DNA of 64,000 bases from Bin87 sp965261925 (GCA_965261925.1 OZ253486.1:4154001-4218000), one strand, 5' to 3'. Positions 53,102 to 62,480 are shown, numbered from the stretch's first letter. Numbers and translations are program-made. Notes: generated by a model from the sequence alone, not told the origin.

Positions 53102-53219
53102 GGCGGTTGGCCTCCTCGTATCACCGTCCCAGACGGTTTAGCGGCATCCGGGATGGATCGGTAGTGTCAATTGTGGGGGCGGCAACTATGCGGGCAAACG
53201 CACGCCGGCATCGTGAGGA

Positions 53220-54914
53220 TTACCTGTCCCGCTGGCTGATGCGGGCCCAAGTGTCGCGCAGCGTCGTGGTGCGGTTGAATACCGGAGCCTCCGGTTGCGT
53301 GTCCGTGTCAGCACAGAAGTACCCCAAACGCTCGAATTGGAAACGATCTCCGGCCTGTGCCTTCGCCAGCGCGGGTTCTCCCTTGGCGATTACCTTTTCC
53401 AGCGAGTCCCGATCGATCAGATCCAGAAAATCGGTTTCGCTTCCAGCGGGATCGGACTCCGTAAACAGGTTGTCATAAAGACGAATCTCAATCGGTATGG
53501 CGTCGGCCGCCGATACCCAATGAATGGTGCCTCGAACTCGCCGCCCGTCGGGCGCGGTGCCGCCGCGGCTCTCGGGATCGTAGGTGCAATGGACTTCTAC
53601 GATTTCGCCCAGTTCGTCCTTCACCACGTCGGTGCATGTGATCAGGCAGGCGTAGCGCAGTCGCACCTCTCGCCCTGGCGCTAGACGGTAGAACCGTCGA
53701 GGCGGGTCTTCCATGAAGTCGTCCCGTTCAATGTACACCTCACGGCCGAAGGGTACGCATCGTGTCCCCATGGTCTCGTCTTCGGGGTTGTTGATCGCCT
53801 CAAAGGTTTCGCTGCCGGCTTCCGGATAGTTCGTGATCACCACCTTCAACGGTCGTAACACCGCCATGCGCCTTGGGGCTCGCCGGTTCAGGTCTTCGCG
53901 CAGGCAGTGTTCGAGCAAAGCGAGTTCGGTCATGGTGTTGCGTCGGGCCACTCCCACGCGCTCGCACATGTCGCGGATTGACTCGGGCGTGTACCCGCGA
54001 CGGCGCAGGGCGCTGAGCGTGGGCATCCGCGGATCGTCCCATCCGGCCACGTGGCCCTCTTCCACCAATTGCCGCAACCGGCGCTTGCTCAACACCGTGT
54101 GGGTGAGGTTGAGCCGCGCGAACTCGATCTGGCGGCTGCGGTATACGCCCAGCGCTTCCTGGCACCAGTCGTACAGCGGCCGGTGGTCTTCGAACTCCAG
54201 CGTGCACAGGGAATGAGTGATCCCCTCGATCGAATCTGACAGAGAGTGCGCGTAATCGTACATCGGGTAGATGCACCAGTCGTTCCCGGTGCGATGGTGC
54301 TCCGCGTGGCGAATGCGATACAGCACCGGATCCCGCAGGTTCAGGTTGGGCGAGGCCATGTCGATTTTCGCGCGCAGCACGTACTCTCCGTCTGCGAACT
54401 CGCCTGCCCGCATCCGCCGGAAGAGGTCCAGGCTCTCCTCAGCCGGCCGGTTGCGATCTGGGCTCTCCTTGCCCGGCTCGGTCAGCGTCCCGCGAAACTC
54501 CCTGATTTCGTCGGCGGTGAGGCTGTCGACGTAGGCGTTGCTGTCCCGTATCAACTGCTCAGCGTATTCGTACAGTTGCTCGAAATAGTCGGACGCGTAA
54601 AATAGGTTCTCGCCCCAATCAAACCCCAGCCACTTCACGTCGGCGAGAATCGATTCGACGTACTCGATGTCCTCACGTGTCGGGTTTGTGTCGTCGAACC
54701 GCATGTGGCATCGCGCGCCTTGGTACTGCTCGCCGACGCCGAAATTGAGGCAGATCGACTTCGCGTGGCCGATGTGCAGGTAGCCGTTGGGTTCAGGAGG
54801 AAATCGCGTTACGACGCGCCCGTCATAGGCTCCGGCGGCCTGGTCTTCGTTGATGATGCTGCGGATGAAATCAGTGGGGAATTCCCCGGCGCCATTGGTT
54901 GGATTGGTGCTCAT
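53220..54914 (-). CDS. glnS: Glutaminyl-tRNA synthetase
   Basis: 564 residues. PPEPNGYLHIGHAKSI carries the HIGH motif (47-50), LSKRRL is the KMSKS equivalent, and RFDDTNPTRED and WGDPRMPT-like segments (here WDDPRMPTLSALRRRGYTP) are typical of GlnRS. The C-terminal beta-barrel region is present (YIERDDFMEDPPRRFYRLAPGREVRLR). Most Chloroflexota make Gln-tRNA through the GatCAB amidotransferase, so a GlnRS gene suggests acquisition from elsewhere; that is inference. Confidence 0.95.
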   Translation of the reverse strand: MSTNPTNGAGEFPTDFIRSIINEDQAAGAYDGRVVTRFPPEPNGYLHIGHAKSICLNFGVGEQYQGARCHMRFDDTNPTREDIEYVESILADVKWLGFDWGENLFYASDYFEQLYEYAEQLIRDSNAYVDSLTADEIREFRGTLTEPGKESPDRNRPAEESLDLFRRMRAGEFADGEYVLRAKIDMASPNLNLRDPVLYRIRHAEHHRTGNDWCIYPMYDYAHSLSDSIEGITHSLCTLEFEDHRPLYDWCQEALGVYRSRQIEFARLNLTHTVLSKRRLRQLVEEGHVAGWDDPRMPTLSALRRRGYTPESIRDMCERVGVARRNTMTELALLEHCLREDLNRRAPRRMAVLRPLKVVITNYPEAGSETFEAINNPEDETMGTRCVPFGREVYIERDDFMEDPPRRFYRLAPGREVRLRYACLITCTDVVKDELGEIVEVHCTYDPESRGGTAPDGRRVRGTIHWVSAADAIPIEIRLYDNLFTESDPAGSETDFLDLIDRDSLEKVIAKGEPALAKAQAGDRFQFERLGYFCADTDTQPEAPVFNRTTTLRDTWARISQRDR

Positions 54915-55016
54915 GTTCCGGTTGCCTGTGCTACGTGCCTGGTTCGTTGGTCAGGGATGTCACCAAATTATAGCGCACCATCTGAAACGCAGAACGCCAG
55001 GACCGATGATTTCCGG

Positions 55017-55964
55017 CTATCGTCGCAGCGCGGCCAGCGCCGTTGAAAGCTCTGCCGGCAGATCGGCGCGATGTTCCGTCCACGCGCCGGTCATCGGATG
55101 CCGGAAGCCCAGCCGCGCGGCATGCAGAAACTGCCGGCTCGTCAATGTACTCGCGTTCCCGTACACAGCGTCACCCAGCAATGGGTAGCCCAGGTATGCC
55201 AGGTGCACTCGGATCTGGTGTGTTCGGCCCGTCTCAAGTATGAGATTGAGCAGGGTGTGACCGGACAAATCCTCGAGGGTTTCGTAGTGGGTGCGCGCTG
55301 CGCGGCCGCCGGCGCCCACGGCCATCCGCTGCCGATGGCGGGGATCCCGGCCGATAGGCGCGTCGATTGTTCCCGATTCTGGAGTGACCAAGCCCACGCT
55401 CACGGCGAGATACTCCTTGCGGAACTCCCGGTTTTTCATCTGCTCGGCGAGCCGTTGGTGGGCCTGCTGCGTTTTGGCCGCCACCATCAGGCCGGACGTG
55501 TCGAGATCCAGCCGGTGCACGATGCCTGGCCGCAGCTCCCCGCCAATCCCGCGTATATCGGGACATAGAGCCAACAGCGCGTTGACGAGCGTCCCGTCGG
55601 GATGGCCCGGTCCCGGGTGAACCGGAAGGCCCGCCGGCTTGTCCACCACGATGAGGTGCTCGTCCTCAAAGACCGCGGGTACCGGTATGTCCTGGGGGAT
55701 CAGGTCGGCCGGAGATCGAGCCGGCGGCACACATACCGTTACGGTATCCTCGTGGCGGACGCGTTGTGATGCGCGGGCAACGCTCCCATTTATCGCGATC
55801 AAGCCGCCGGCCGCCAGAGCCTGCAGGCGGCTGCGTGACAGCCCGGCGTCAGCCAGTTGCGGCAGTTGAGCCAGCCAGGCGTCCAACCTCGCTCGTTGGG
55901 ATTCGCTGCCCACGACGAATTCGTAACGCTCGCCCTCGTGGGTTCCGGTTTCGCCGGCGCTCAC
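55017..55964 (-). CDS. rluD: RluD-type 23S rRNA pseudouridine synthase
   Basis: 315 residues. An N-terminal S4 RNA-binding domain (RLDAWLAQLPQLADAGLSRSRLQALAAGG) is followed by the RluA-family core. The catalytic Asp is in HRLDLDTSGLMV, with GRTHQIRVHLAYLGYPLLGD near the end and the C-terminal FLHAARLGFRHP. The GTG start at 55964 overlaps the lspA stop by 4 bp (GTGA), as in many bacteria; an upstream in-frame ATG at 56018 lies inside lspA and was not used. It modifies uridines in helix 69 of 23S rRNA. Confidence 0.92.
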   Translation of the reverse strand: MSAGETGTHEGERYEFVVGSESQRARLDAWLAQLPQLADAGLSRSRLQALAAGGLIAINGSVARASQRVRHEDTVTVCVPPARSPADLIPQDIPVPAVFEDEHLIVVDKPAGLPVHPGPGHPDGTLVNALLALCPDIRGIGGELRPGIVHRLDLDTSGLMVAAKTQQAHQRLAEQMKNREFRKEYLAVSVGLVTPESGTIDAPIGRDPRHRQRMAVGAGGRAARTHYETLEDLSGHTLLNLILETGRTHQIRVHLAYLGYPLLGDAVYGNASTLTSRQFLHAARLGFRHPMTGAWTEHRADLPAELSTALAALRR

Positions 55965-56581
55965 CTGCCACGCTCCTGGAAGCCGAGGATTCGCTCCCGA
56001 ACGCCGCAGTCCGCGCAACGGGCGCCGTTGGTCAGGCTGATCATCGAGCCTTCACAGATGGGGCAGGCGGCGTAGGCGGCAGGGGCGTCCGCGGCCGTTG
56101 GGACGGCTTGGTCCCGATTCAATACCAGCACCGAGGCCATGATGATCAATCCAACGACTATCGAAGAGTCGGCGAGGTTGAACACCGGCCACGGTCCGAT
56201 GTCAACGAAATCGGTCACGTGTCCCTGCCAGATGCGGTCCACCAGGTTTCCCACAGCGCCGCCGAGCATCAGCGCGATACTGACTCGCATCAGGATGCCG
56301 GGCCGTTGCTGACTTTGGTAGATGAACGCCAGCACCGCCACGCCGACCACGGAAACGATCAGCAACGGAAGGTTCTGGTCTTGCAAAAGACCGAAGGCGC
56401 TTCCGGTGTTCTGTACGTGCGTAAAGCGGAAAAAGCCGGACGCCGGCCAGGAGTAATGCCACTCCAGTGTCTGCCGCACCACGAACTTGGTCAGTTGGTC
56501 CAGCGCCAGGGCTAACGTCGCTAGTTGGAGCAGGGTCCAGTCCCGATAAATCGGTGTGCGTTCTCTCCGAGGCTTTGACAT
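55961..56581 (-). CDS. lspA: Lipoprotein signal peptidase LspA with a C-terminal zinc-ribbon extension
   Basis: 206 residues; LspA proteins usually have 150-170. Four membrane helices are visible and the active-site Asp residues are Asp115 (GNLVDRI) and Asp138 (FNLADSS). NTGSAFG is also present. After the last helix there is an added tail with Cys173-x2-Cys176 and Cys189-x2-Cys192, separated by 12 residues, which looks like a zinc ribbon. It processes the prolipoproteins of which this window encodes at least five. Coupled to rluD. The tail is not part of the core family. Confidence 0.92.
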   Translation of the reverse strand: MSKPRRERTPIYRDWTLLQLATLALALDQLTKFVVRQTLEWHYSWPASGFFRFTHVQNTGSAFGLLQDQNLPLLIVSVVGVAVLAFIYQSQQRPGILMRVSIALMLGGAVGNLVDRIWQGHVTDFVDIGPWPVFNLADSSIVVGLIIMASVLVLNRDQAVPTAADAPAAYAACPICEGSMISLTNGARCADCGVRERILGFQERGR

Positions 56582-56584
56582 GGC

Positions 56585-57229
56585 CTACGGTTGGGTCAAA
56601 TGGTCCAGGAAGAATTGCACCACCTTTTCCGCCATCTGACCCTCCTGCCCGACCCAGAAGTGGTCCGCGCCGGCCACCACGTGAAAATCGGCGGGAGGAT
56701 TGAACTTGCCCAGCTGTTCGTCGACGCCTTCGGCGTTGACCAGTCGGTCCCGGTCGCCGGTAATGATCATCCGCGGCGTCTTGTCCGACTGGAGCGGGCT
56801 TTCCGTGATCGCTTCTATGGATGGTGCAACCAGTGCGATGGCTTTGGGTTTCTTGTACAACTGCTGGTGGGCGCAGATGACCCGCGTGCTGAACGAATAG
56901 CCGCCCAGCCCGATGCGGTCGTCGTTCACATCCGGCAACGCCCCGAGGAAGTCCATTGCCACCAGCGTCTCTTCGTGCTCCTTCTCCCCATGGGCATGCT
57001 CGCCCTGGCTGTTGCCCACCCCGCGGAAATTGAACCGAAGCGAGGCGATGCCCGCGTCTGCCAGCCCGAAGGTGACGGCGGCCACCACGTTGTTGTCCAT
57101 GCTGCCGCCGTGCAGCGGATGGGGATGACACATCACCACGCCGGGGAAGGGACCTTCCCCGTCCGGCAAAGCGATGATGCCCTCGAAGGTCATTCCTTTC
57201 GCTATGAAACTGACCGCGCTCTGTCGCAT
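56585..57229 (-). CDS. Alpha/beta hydrolase of the dienelactone-hydrolase/DUF type
   Basis: 214 residues. It has PGVVMCHPHPLHGGSMDNNVV near the N-terminus, SLRFNFRGVGNSQGEH, LGGYSFSTRVI with the presumed nucleophile Ser, ITGDRDRLVN with Asp, and GADHFWVG with His. This layout is typical of the cytoplasmic YfhR/CocE-like hydrolases that begin with MCHPHPxxGG. The elbow reads GYSFST instead of the usual GYSFG. The start at 57229 follows GGAGGCGGCAAC. It lies 3 nt before lspA in the same direction and is likely co-transcribed with it. Substrate unknown. Confidence 0.85.
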   Translation of the reverse strand: MRQSAVSFIAKGMTFEGIIALPDGEGPFPGVVMCHPHPLHGGSMDNNVVAAVTFGLADAGIASLRFNFRGVGNSQGEHAHGEKEHEETLVAMDFLGALPDVNDDRIGLGGYSFSTRVICAHQQLYKKPKAIALVAPSIEAITESPLQSDKTPRMIITGDRDRLVNAEGVDEQLGKFNPPADFHVVAGADHFWVGQEGQMAEKVVQFFLDHLTQP

Positions 57230-57393
57230 GTTGCCGCCTCCGGGTGAATTTGTGCTTATCTTGAAGGTTGAAACATGATAGCAGGTTCCCAGAATGGGTG
57301 ATCCGGCAGGCGCCATTTTCCGTTGTGCTAGAATGGCGCCGGCCCGGCATCCTCTGGGCAAAAGCGAGAATATTGACCGATTTTGGAGGCTCT

Positions 57394-58452
57394 ATGGCTG
57401 TCATCGACCTGCGCAGCGATACCGTTACCCACCCCACCGACGAGATGCGCCGGGCGATGGCCGAAGCTGAAGTCGGGGACGACGTGTTCGGGGAGGACCC
57501 CTCAATCAACGCTCTGCAGGAACGCGCCGCCGAGTTGCTGGGTCAGGAGGCCGGCCTGCTGACCGCCAGCGGGACCATGAGCAACCTGATCGCCGCTCTC
57601 ACCTGGTGCAGTCGCGGCGATGAGATGATCATGGGGCAGGAAGCTCACATGTTCTGGAACGAATCCGCGGGTTCCTCCGCCCTCGCCGGCGCCCAGATCC
57701 GCCTGGTCCCCAACGACGACAACGGGCGCATCGCCGCCGGGGATGTGGCGGCTGCCATCCGCGACGCCTCCAACATTCACGTTCCCGCGTCCACGCTGGT
57801 CTGCTTGGAAAACACCCACAACCGTTGCAGCGGCGGCGTGATGACCCCGCAGGACACACGGGAAGTGGTCGATGTTGCCCATGCTGCCGGCGCAGCGGTC
57901 CACCTGGACGGCGCGCGTATCTTCAATGCCGCGGTGGCGCTGGAAGTTCCGGTGGCCGAGCTGACCAAAGACGTGGACGATGTCAGCTTCTGCCTCTCCA
58001 AGGCCCTGTCATGTCCGGTGGGTTCCGTGCTCTGCGGCTCCGAAGAGTTCATCACCCGCGCCCGCAAGTGGCGCAAGATGGTGGGCGGAGGGATGCGTCA
58101 GGCCGGTGTGCTGGCCGCGGCGGGCCTCGTCGCCCTCGATTCGATGGTGGAGCGCCTCGCGGACGATCACGCCAACGCCCGTCGGTTGGCCGCCGGCCTC
58201 GCCGATGTTGATGGCCTGACCGTCGATCCCGATAGCATCCACACCAACATCGTCATATTTGAAGTCGATCGCGAGGCGGTCGGCGACGCCCGCGAAGTCA
58301 TCGCAGCCTTGCGCGAGGACGGCGTGCTGGTCAGCCACAGCCGCGAGCAGTCGCTCCGCATGGTCACCCACCGGCACATCTCTTCGGCGGACGTGGACGA
58401 AGCGGTCGCCCGCGTCAATGGCACCGTACGCCGTTTGGCCGCCGCCGGCTAG
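57394..58452 (+). CDS. ltaE: Low-specificity L-threonine aldolase
   Basis: 352-residue PLP enzyme that cleaves L-threonine/allo-threonine to glycine and acetaldehyde. It opens IDLRSDTVTHPTDEMRRAMAEAEVGDDVFGEDPSINALQ, the standard signature. The PLP-binding Asp is Asp172 (HLDGARIFNA) and the Schiff-base Lys is Lys203 (FCLSKALSCPVGS). ENTHNRCSGG and RKMVGGGMRQAGVLAAAG are also conserved. ATG 57394 has TTTTGGAGG upstream. An isochorismatase-fold gene follows after 9 nt, so the two are an operon. Confidence 0.92.
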   Translation: MAVIDLRSDTVTHPTDEMRRAMAEAEVGDDVFGEDPSINALQERAAELLGQEAGLLTASGTMSNLIAALTWCSRGDEMIMGQEAHMFWNESAGSSALAGAQIRLVPNDDNGRIAAGDVAAAIRDASNIHVPASTLVCLENTHNRCSGGVMTPQDTREVVDVAHAAGAAVHLDGARIFNAAVALEVPVAELTKDVDDVSFCLSKALSCPVGSVLCGSEEFITRARKWRKMVGGGMRQAGVLAAAGLVALDSMVERLADDHANARRLAAGLADVDGLTVDPDSIHTNIVIFEVDREAVGDAREVIAALREDGVLVSHSREQSLRMVTHRHISSADVDEAVARVNGTVRRLAAAG

Positions 58453-58461
58453 AGGTTCAGC

Positions 58462-59052
58462 ATGGCTGATTTCACCATCGACCGCGCAACGACTGCCCTG
58501 CTCATCGCTGATTTCTACGCCGAGGCTATGGGCAGCCTGCCCCACGCCGTGGAGCGGGGTGTGGTGTCGCGTACCGTCGGCCTCCAGAGTGTCGCCCGCG
58601 AGGCTGGCCTGATGGTCTGCTACTGCGCCACGGTGTTCCGGCCCGGGTATCCCGAAATCAGCCAGCGCAACAAGACGTTCAGCGCCCGCAAAGCGTCGGG
58701 CCAGCCGGCGGTCTTCGACCCGGTTTCCATCATCCATCCCGACGTGCGCCCACGCGACGATGAGGTGGTCGTGGGCAAACACCGGGTCAACGCGCTTTTC
58801 GGCACCGGCCTCGACGTCGCGCTGACCGCGAACAATATCGACACGATCATCCTGCTGGGATACGCGACCAGCGGAGTCGTACTATCCACCACCCGTTTCG
58901 CCTCGGACCGCGATTACCGCCTTTATATCGTCGAGGATTGTTGCGCCGATAGTGAACCGGACGTGCACAATTTTCTCATCGACCGAATTCTCAGCCGTCA
59001 GGCGGACATCGTCTCTGCTGACGAGGCCATCGCGGCTATCCGCGCCTCCTGA
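58462..59052 (+). CDS. Isochorismatase-fold protein lacking the catalytic cysteine
   Basis: 196 residues of the cysteine hydrolase superfamily. Asp17 (LIADFY) and Lys106 (VVGKHRVNALFGT) are present, and the cis-peptide motif YATSG is intact. The position of the nucleophile Cys, however, is Val139 (ATSGVVLS, against ATSGCVLS in the paralogue at 14468). It cannot act through the usual Cys-linked intermediate. It may be a pseudoenzyme, a binding protein, or use another chemistry. It starts 9 nt after the threonine aldolase stop. Confidence 0.85.
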   Translation: MADFTIDRATTALLIADFYAEAMGSLPHAVERGVVSRTVGLQSVAREAGLMVCYCATVFRPGYPEISQRNKTFSARKASGQPAVFDPVSIIHPDVRPRDDEVVVGKHRVNALFGTGLDVALTANNIDTIILLGYATSGVVLSTTRFASDRDYRLYIVEDCCADSEPDVHNFLIDRILSRQADIVSADEAIAAIRAS

Positions 59053-59108
59053 GACCGGCGCGCCGCTGCCTCGCGCCGTCCGTTGACGACTGAGCGGGTT
59101 TTTGCCTC

Positions 59109-60038
59109 ATGCTCCGGCAATCCGCATCGCCCACCGCCGAAATCAGCGTAGCGATTGACTCACGCCCGCTTTACGCCGGGGACATCCTGGATGTGGAAGT
59201 CCAGGTAACCCCTCACGTTTCTTTCGCGGCCGCTTTGGGTGTTCTCAGGTTGTCCCGAATCGAGTTGATGCGGGTCGATTCCGCGCGTGACGCCATTCCC
59301 CAGATGATGTTGCCCGGCAGGCGCGGAGCAAGGAACCCGGGGGGACCCGCTAACATTGACCAGGTGTTCGCGGAAGACTTGACGATGGAGGGCGGGGTGC
59401 CGCAACGCTATCCGGTTCGTCTCAGGTTGCCCGACGCGGCCCCGCCCACCGTCAAGGGCAAGTATGCCTGCATCTCGTGGGAGCTGTCAGCGTCGATATT
59501 GACCCGTGCCGATTGGTTGCCCACGGGTGACGGATGGTTGGCCGATTTGGCGCGAGGCAAGGCAGCCCACTGCGAACAGGAATTGGTCGTGTTCAGCCGC
59601 TCCGAAACGGCCGCGTTGCGCGGCGAACCCTTGCCTGAAGAGCTCCAGGCCACCAGAGAGTATCGCAACGTCATTCTGGACCTGTCTCTGGACTCTGCAC
59701 AGGCGGCCAACGGCGGCATCGTGACCGGTAGCCTGTCGGTCAATCCCCGATCGGCTCTCAGGGCGCGGGAGCTGCGAGTTGAACTCATGCGTTGGGAACG
59801 TTCGGGAAGCAAGCAGGCCCGGGTCATCGAATCCTGTCAGGTCTTGCAACGGCCCGCGATATTCGCCGCACACGAGGAAACCGACTGGGCCTTCCGGTTG
59901 ACGGTGCCCGACCCGCTCATGCCTTCTGTCCTGGCGGCCCATACTTTTGTCGGTTGGCAGGTCAGGGCGGTCATAGACCGGAAGCTGCGCCCCAACCCAT
60001 CAGTGTCCCAACTGCTGCACGTTTATACGTCCCCGTGA
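59109..60038 (+). CDS. Arrestin-like (Spo0M-type) two-domain beta-sandwich protein, tentative
   Basis: 309 residues, no signal peptide and no enzyme motif. Strand-rich sequence such as AEISVAIDSRPLYAGDILDVEVQV, followed by YPVRLRLPDAAPPTVKGKYACISWELSASI, resembles arrestin/Spo0M-like domains, where a V-x-G-x-Y-x-C-I-x-W-x-L pattern is common. A second half repeats the theme (NGGIVTGSLSV, then FVGWQVRAVID). This is a weak assignment from pattern only. It follows the isochorismatase-fold gene by 56 nt and may belong to the same unit. Confidence 0.6.
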   Translation: MLRQSASPTAEISVAIDSRPLYAGDILDVEVQVTPHVSFAAALGVLRLSRIELMRVDSARDAIPQMMLPGRRGARNPGGPANIDQVFAEDLTMEGGVPQRYPVRLRLPDAAPPTVKGKYACISWELSASILTRADWLPTGDGWLADLARGKAAHCEQELVVFSRSETAALRGEPLPEELQATREYRNVILDLSLDSAQAANGGIVTGSLSVNPRSALRARELRVELMRWERSGSKQARVIESCQVLQRPAIFAAHEETDWAFRLTVPDPLMPSVLAAHTFVGWQVRAVIDRKLRPNPSVSQLLHVYTSP

Positions 60039-60114
60039 CAGCCATCCGGCTCACCCCGATGGCAGGAAGTCTTTGCCGTCGGGCCCGTCAGCCTCAAGTT
60101 ATCGCCTGTTTGCT

Positions 60115-61464
60115 CTAGCCGCCGTTGCCCCACCACCGGCGCAACCGTTCAGCAATCGCCGCCTCCGAACCCTGGTCCGACGGCTGGTAATATTTGCGGT
60201 CGGATAACTCCGGTGGAAGATATTCCTGCGCCTCGAAGTGTCCCTCGTAGTCGTGGCTGTACTTGTACCCCGCGCCGTATCCCATTCCCCGCATCAGCCC
60301 GGTTACGGCATTCCGCAGGTGCAAAGGCACCGGTTCGTGAGGTTGCCCGCGCACATCGTCCATGGCGCGTTCCAGGCCCAGGTACGCCGCGTTGCTCTTC
60401 GGCGAGGTCGCCAGGTAAACCGTCGCTTCTGCCAACGGGATGCGGCCCTCGGGCAGTCCGATGAAATGCACCGCCTGCTGCGCCGCTACGGCCACCGGCA
60501 GCGCCCCGGGATTGGCCAGCCCGATGTCCTCCGCCGCCAGTATCACCAGTCTGCGGGCGATGAACATGGGGTCTTCTCCGGCCTCCAGCATCCGCGCCAG
60601 CCAGTAGAGAGCGCCGTCCGGCGATGATCCGCGGACCGACTTGATGAACGCCGAGATGGTGTCGTAGTGGCTGTCGCCGGCCTTGTCGTACTGCGGGGTT
60701 CGCCGCTGTAGGGCGTCCGCTATGCCGTCCACTGTGATCCGACGCTGGCCGTCCTGGTCCGGGGCTGCGGCCACCGCCGCCATTTCCAACGCATTCAGCG
60801 CCACTCGCGCGTCACCGTTGGCGATGTTGACCAGGTGAGCCATTGCCGCCGGTTCCAGTTGCGGCGCCAACGCTGCCAAGCCGCGACGGTCGTCCTTCAG
60901 CGCTCGTTCGGCGATAACCGTTACGGCGTGGTCATCAAGAGCGTTCAGGGTGAATACCCGGCACCGGGAGAGCAGAGGGGCATTGACCTCAAACGACGGA
61001 TTCTCGGTGGTTGCCCCGATGAAGGTGATCGTCCCGTCTTCGACGTGCGGCAGGATCACGTCCTGTTGCGCCTTGTTGAAACGGTGAATTTCGTCGACGA
61101 ACAGGATCGTCGATTGCTGGTACAGAGCCTGGCGTTCCTGCGCCCCCGCCACGGCTTTGCGCAGGTCAGCAACCCCGGCCGACACCGCGCTGACCGGTTC
61201 GAAGTAGGCCCGGGTTACGGTAGCGATCAGCCTGGCCAGGGTCGTCTTGCCCGAGCCCGGCGGCCCCCAGAACAGGATGGAGGGCACCCGGTCGATGTCT
61301 ATCGAGCGGCGCAGGACCCGGTCCTCGGCAAGGATGTGTTCCTGCCCCACGAATTCATCGAACGTGGCGGGTCTCATCCGCTCCGCCAGCGGGGCAGTTT
61401 CCTGGGCGTGCCGTTCACGCCCGTGTTCGAACAGCCCGCCGGCATTTTGCCGGCCAGTCATCAT
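60115..61464 (-). CDS. rarA: Replication-associated recombination protein RarA (MgsA)
   Basis: 449-residue AAA+ ATPase that acts at stalled replication forks. Walker A is WGPPGSGKTT, Walker B LFVDEIHRFNKAQQD, sensor 1 GATTENPSFEV, and the arginine-finger region SRCRVF. The C-terminal part DKAGDSHYDTISAFIKSVRGSSPDGALYWLARML and YKYSHDYEGHFEAQEYLPPEL is diagnostic of RarA. The ATG overlaps the stop of the upstream LLM gene (TGATG); the next codon is also ATG. A longer in-frame upstream start lies inside the LLM gene. Confidence 0.94.
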   Translation of the reverse strand: MMTGRQNAGGLFEHGRERHAQETAPLAERMRPATFDEFVGQEHILAEDRVLRRSIDIDRVPSILFWGPPGSGKTTLARLIATVTRAYFEPVSAVSAGVADLRKAVAGAQERQALYQQSTILFVDEIHRFNKAQQDVILPHVEDGTITFIGATTENPSFEVNAPLLSRCRVFTLNALDDHAVTVIAERALKDDRRGLAALAPQLEPAAMAHLVNIANGDARVALNALEMAAVAAAPDQDGQRRITVDGIADALQRRTPQYDKAGDSHYDTISAFIKSVRGSSPDGALYWLARMLEAGEDPMFIARRLVILAAEDIGLANPGALPVAVAAQQAVHFIGLPEGRIPLAEATVYLATSPKSNAAYLGLERAMDDVRGQPHEPVPLHLRNAVTGLMRGMGYGAGYKYSHDYEGHFEAQEYLPPELSDRKYYQPSDQGSEAAIAERLRRWWGNGG

Positions 61465-62480
61465 CAGCCTCGGAAGTGCGGCATCACCTCTTCGGCAAAC
61501 AGTTTCATCGACCGCCCCACTTCCTCGTTGCTCAACATTCCGCCGATGTTGAACCAGCACATGAATTCCTGGGGTTGATAAAGCTCCTGGAACTGTTTCA
61601 GCCGCTCGGTGACCTGTTGCGGGTCGCCGATCGCTCCGAGTTCGTCGCAGATGCCGTCGTAGGTGAGCTGACTGGCGCGGCTGGAACCCCGCGAATTGTT
61701 TTGCATGCTCCGCAGGGTGTCCAGGTAGTTGTTTACCGTAGGCGCGAAACTCGCTCTGGCGTCTTCCGTCTTTTCTCCGACGTAAACCGGCACGCTGACC
61801 ACCACCTTCGCGGCCGATTGATCGTGCCCGTGTTCCGCCAGAGTATCACGGTAATGAGCCAGCCCGTCGCTGACTCCCTGCAGCGTGACGATCAGCGGTG
61901 TCACCAGGATGCTGTGGCCCAGGCTGCCAACCAAGGGGAAGGTGTCAGCGCCGTTCGACGCGACATACACCGGCGGATGGGGCCGCTGTATCGGTTTGGG
62001 CTCCAGCCGGATGCCCTCGGCCTGGTAGAACTTTCCGGCGTAGTCCAGCACGTCTTCCTTCCAGGCACGCAGCGCCAGGTCCAGGCCTTCGACGAATCGG
62101 TCGTTGCGCTCCTCGATTGGGATCCCGTATCCCCGGTAATGGTTGGGATTCGATCCCCGCCCGATCCCGAATACGGCTCGTCCGCCCGACAACACGTCCA
62201 GCGTCGCCACCTCTTCCGCGATGCGCAACGGATGATGCAGCGGCAGCAGGTTGACGGCGGTGCCGAGCTTTATCTGCTTGGTAGTTTGCGACAGCGCCGA
62301 TGCCATCATCAACGGCGCCGGCATTACCGAAAACCGCCGGGCGAAATGCAGTTCGGCCAGCCACGCCATGTCGTAGCCAAGTTCGTCGGCCAGCTGCACC
62401 TGCGCCATCACATCCGCATACCGCCCGGCCGGAGTTTGGCCTTCGCTGCAGGGGATTTGATAGAAGACTCCAAACTCCAT
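61464..62480 (-). CDS. LLM class flavin-dependent oxidoreductase
   Basis: 338-residue luciferase-like enzyme starting MEFGVFYQIPC. It has AWLAELHFARRFSVMPAPLMMASAL, HHPLRIAEEVATLDVLSGGRAVFGIGRGSNPNHYRGYGIP, and PHPPVYVASNGADTFPLVGSLGH. It ends EEVMPHFRG like the homologue at 7424. The ATG at 62480 was preferred to GTG 62489, which sits too close to the GGAG site. Stop and rarA start overlap, so the two are coupled. Cofactor probably FMN or F420; substrate unknown. Confidence 0.88.
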   Translation of the reverse strand: MEFGVFYQIPCSEGQTPAGRYADVMAQVQLADELGYDMAWLAELHFARRFSVMPAPLMMASALSQTTKQIKLGTAVNLLPLHHPLRIAEEVATLDVLSGGRAVFGIGRGSNPNHYRGYGIPIEERNDRFVEGLDLALRAWKEDVLDYAGKFYQAEGIRLEPKPIQRPHPPVYVASNGADTFPLVGSLGHSILVTPLIVTLQGVSDGLAHYRDTLAEHGHDQSAAKVVVSVPVYVGEKTEDARASFAPTVNNYLDTLRSMQNNSRGSSRASQLTYDGICDELGAIGDPQQVTERLKQFQELYQPQEFMCWFNIGGMLSNEEVGRSMKLFAEEVMPHFRG

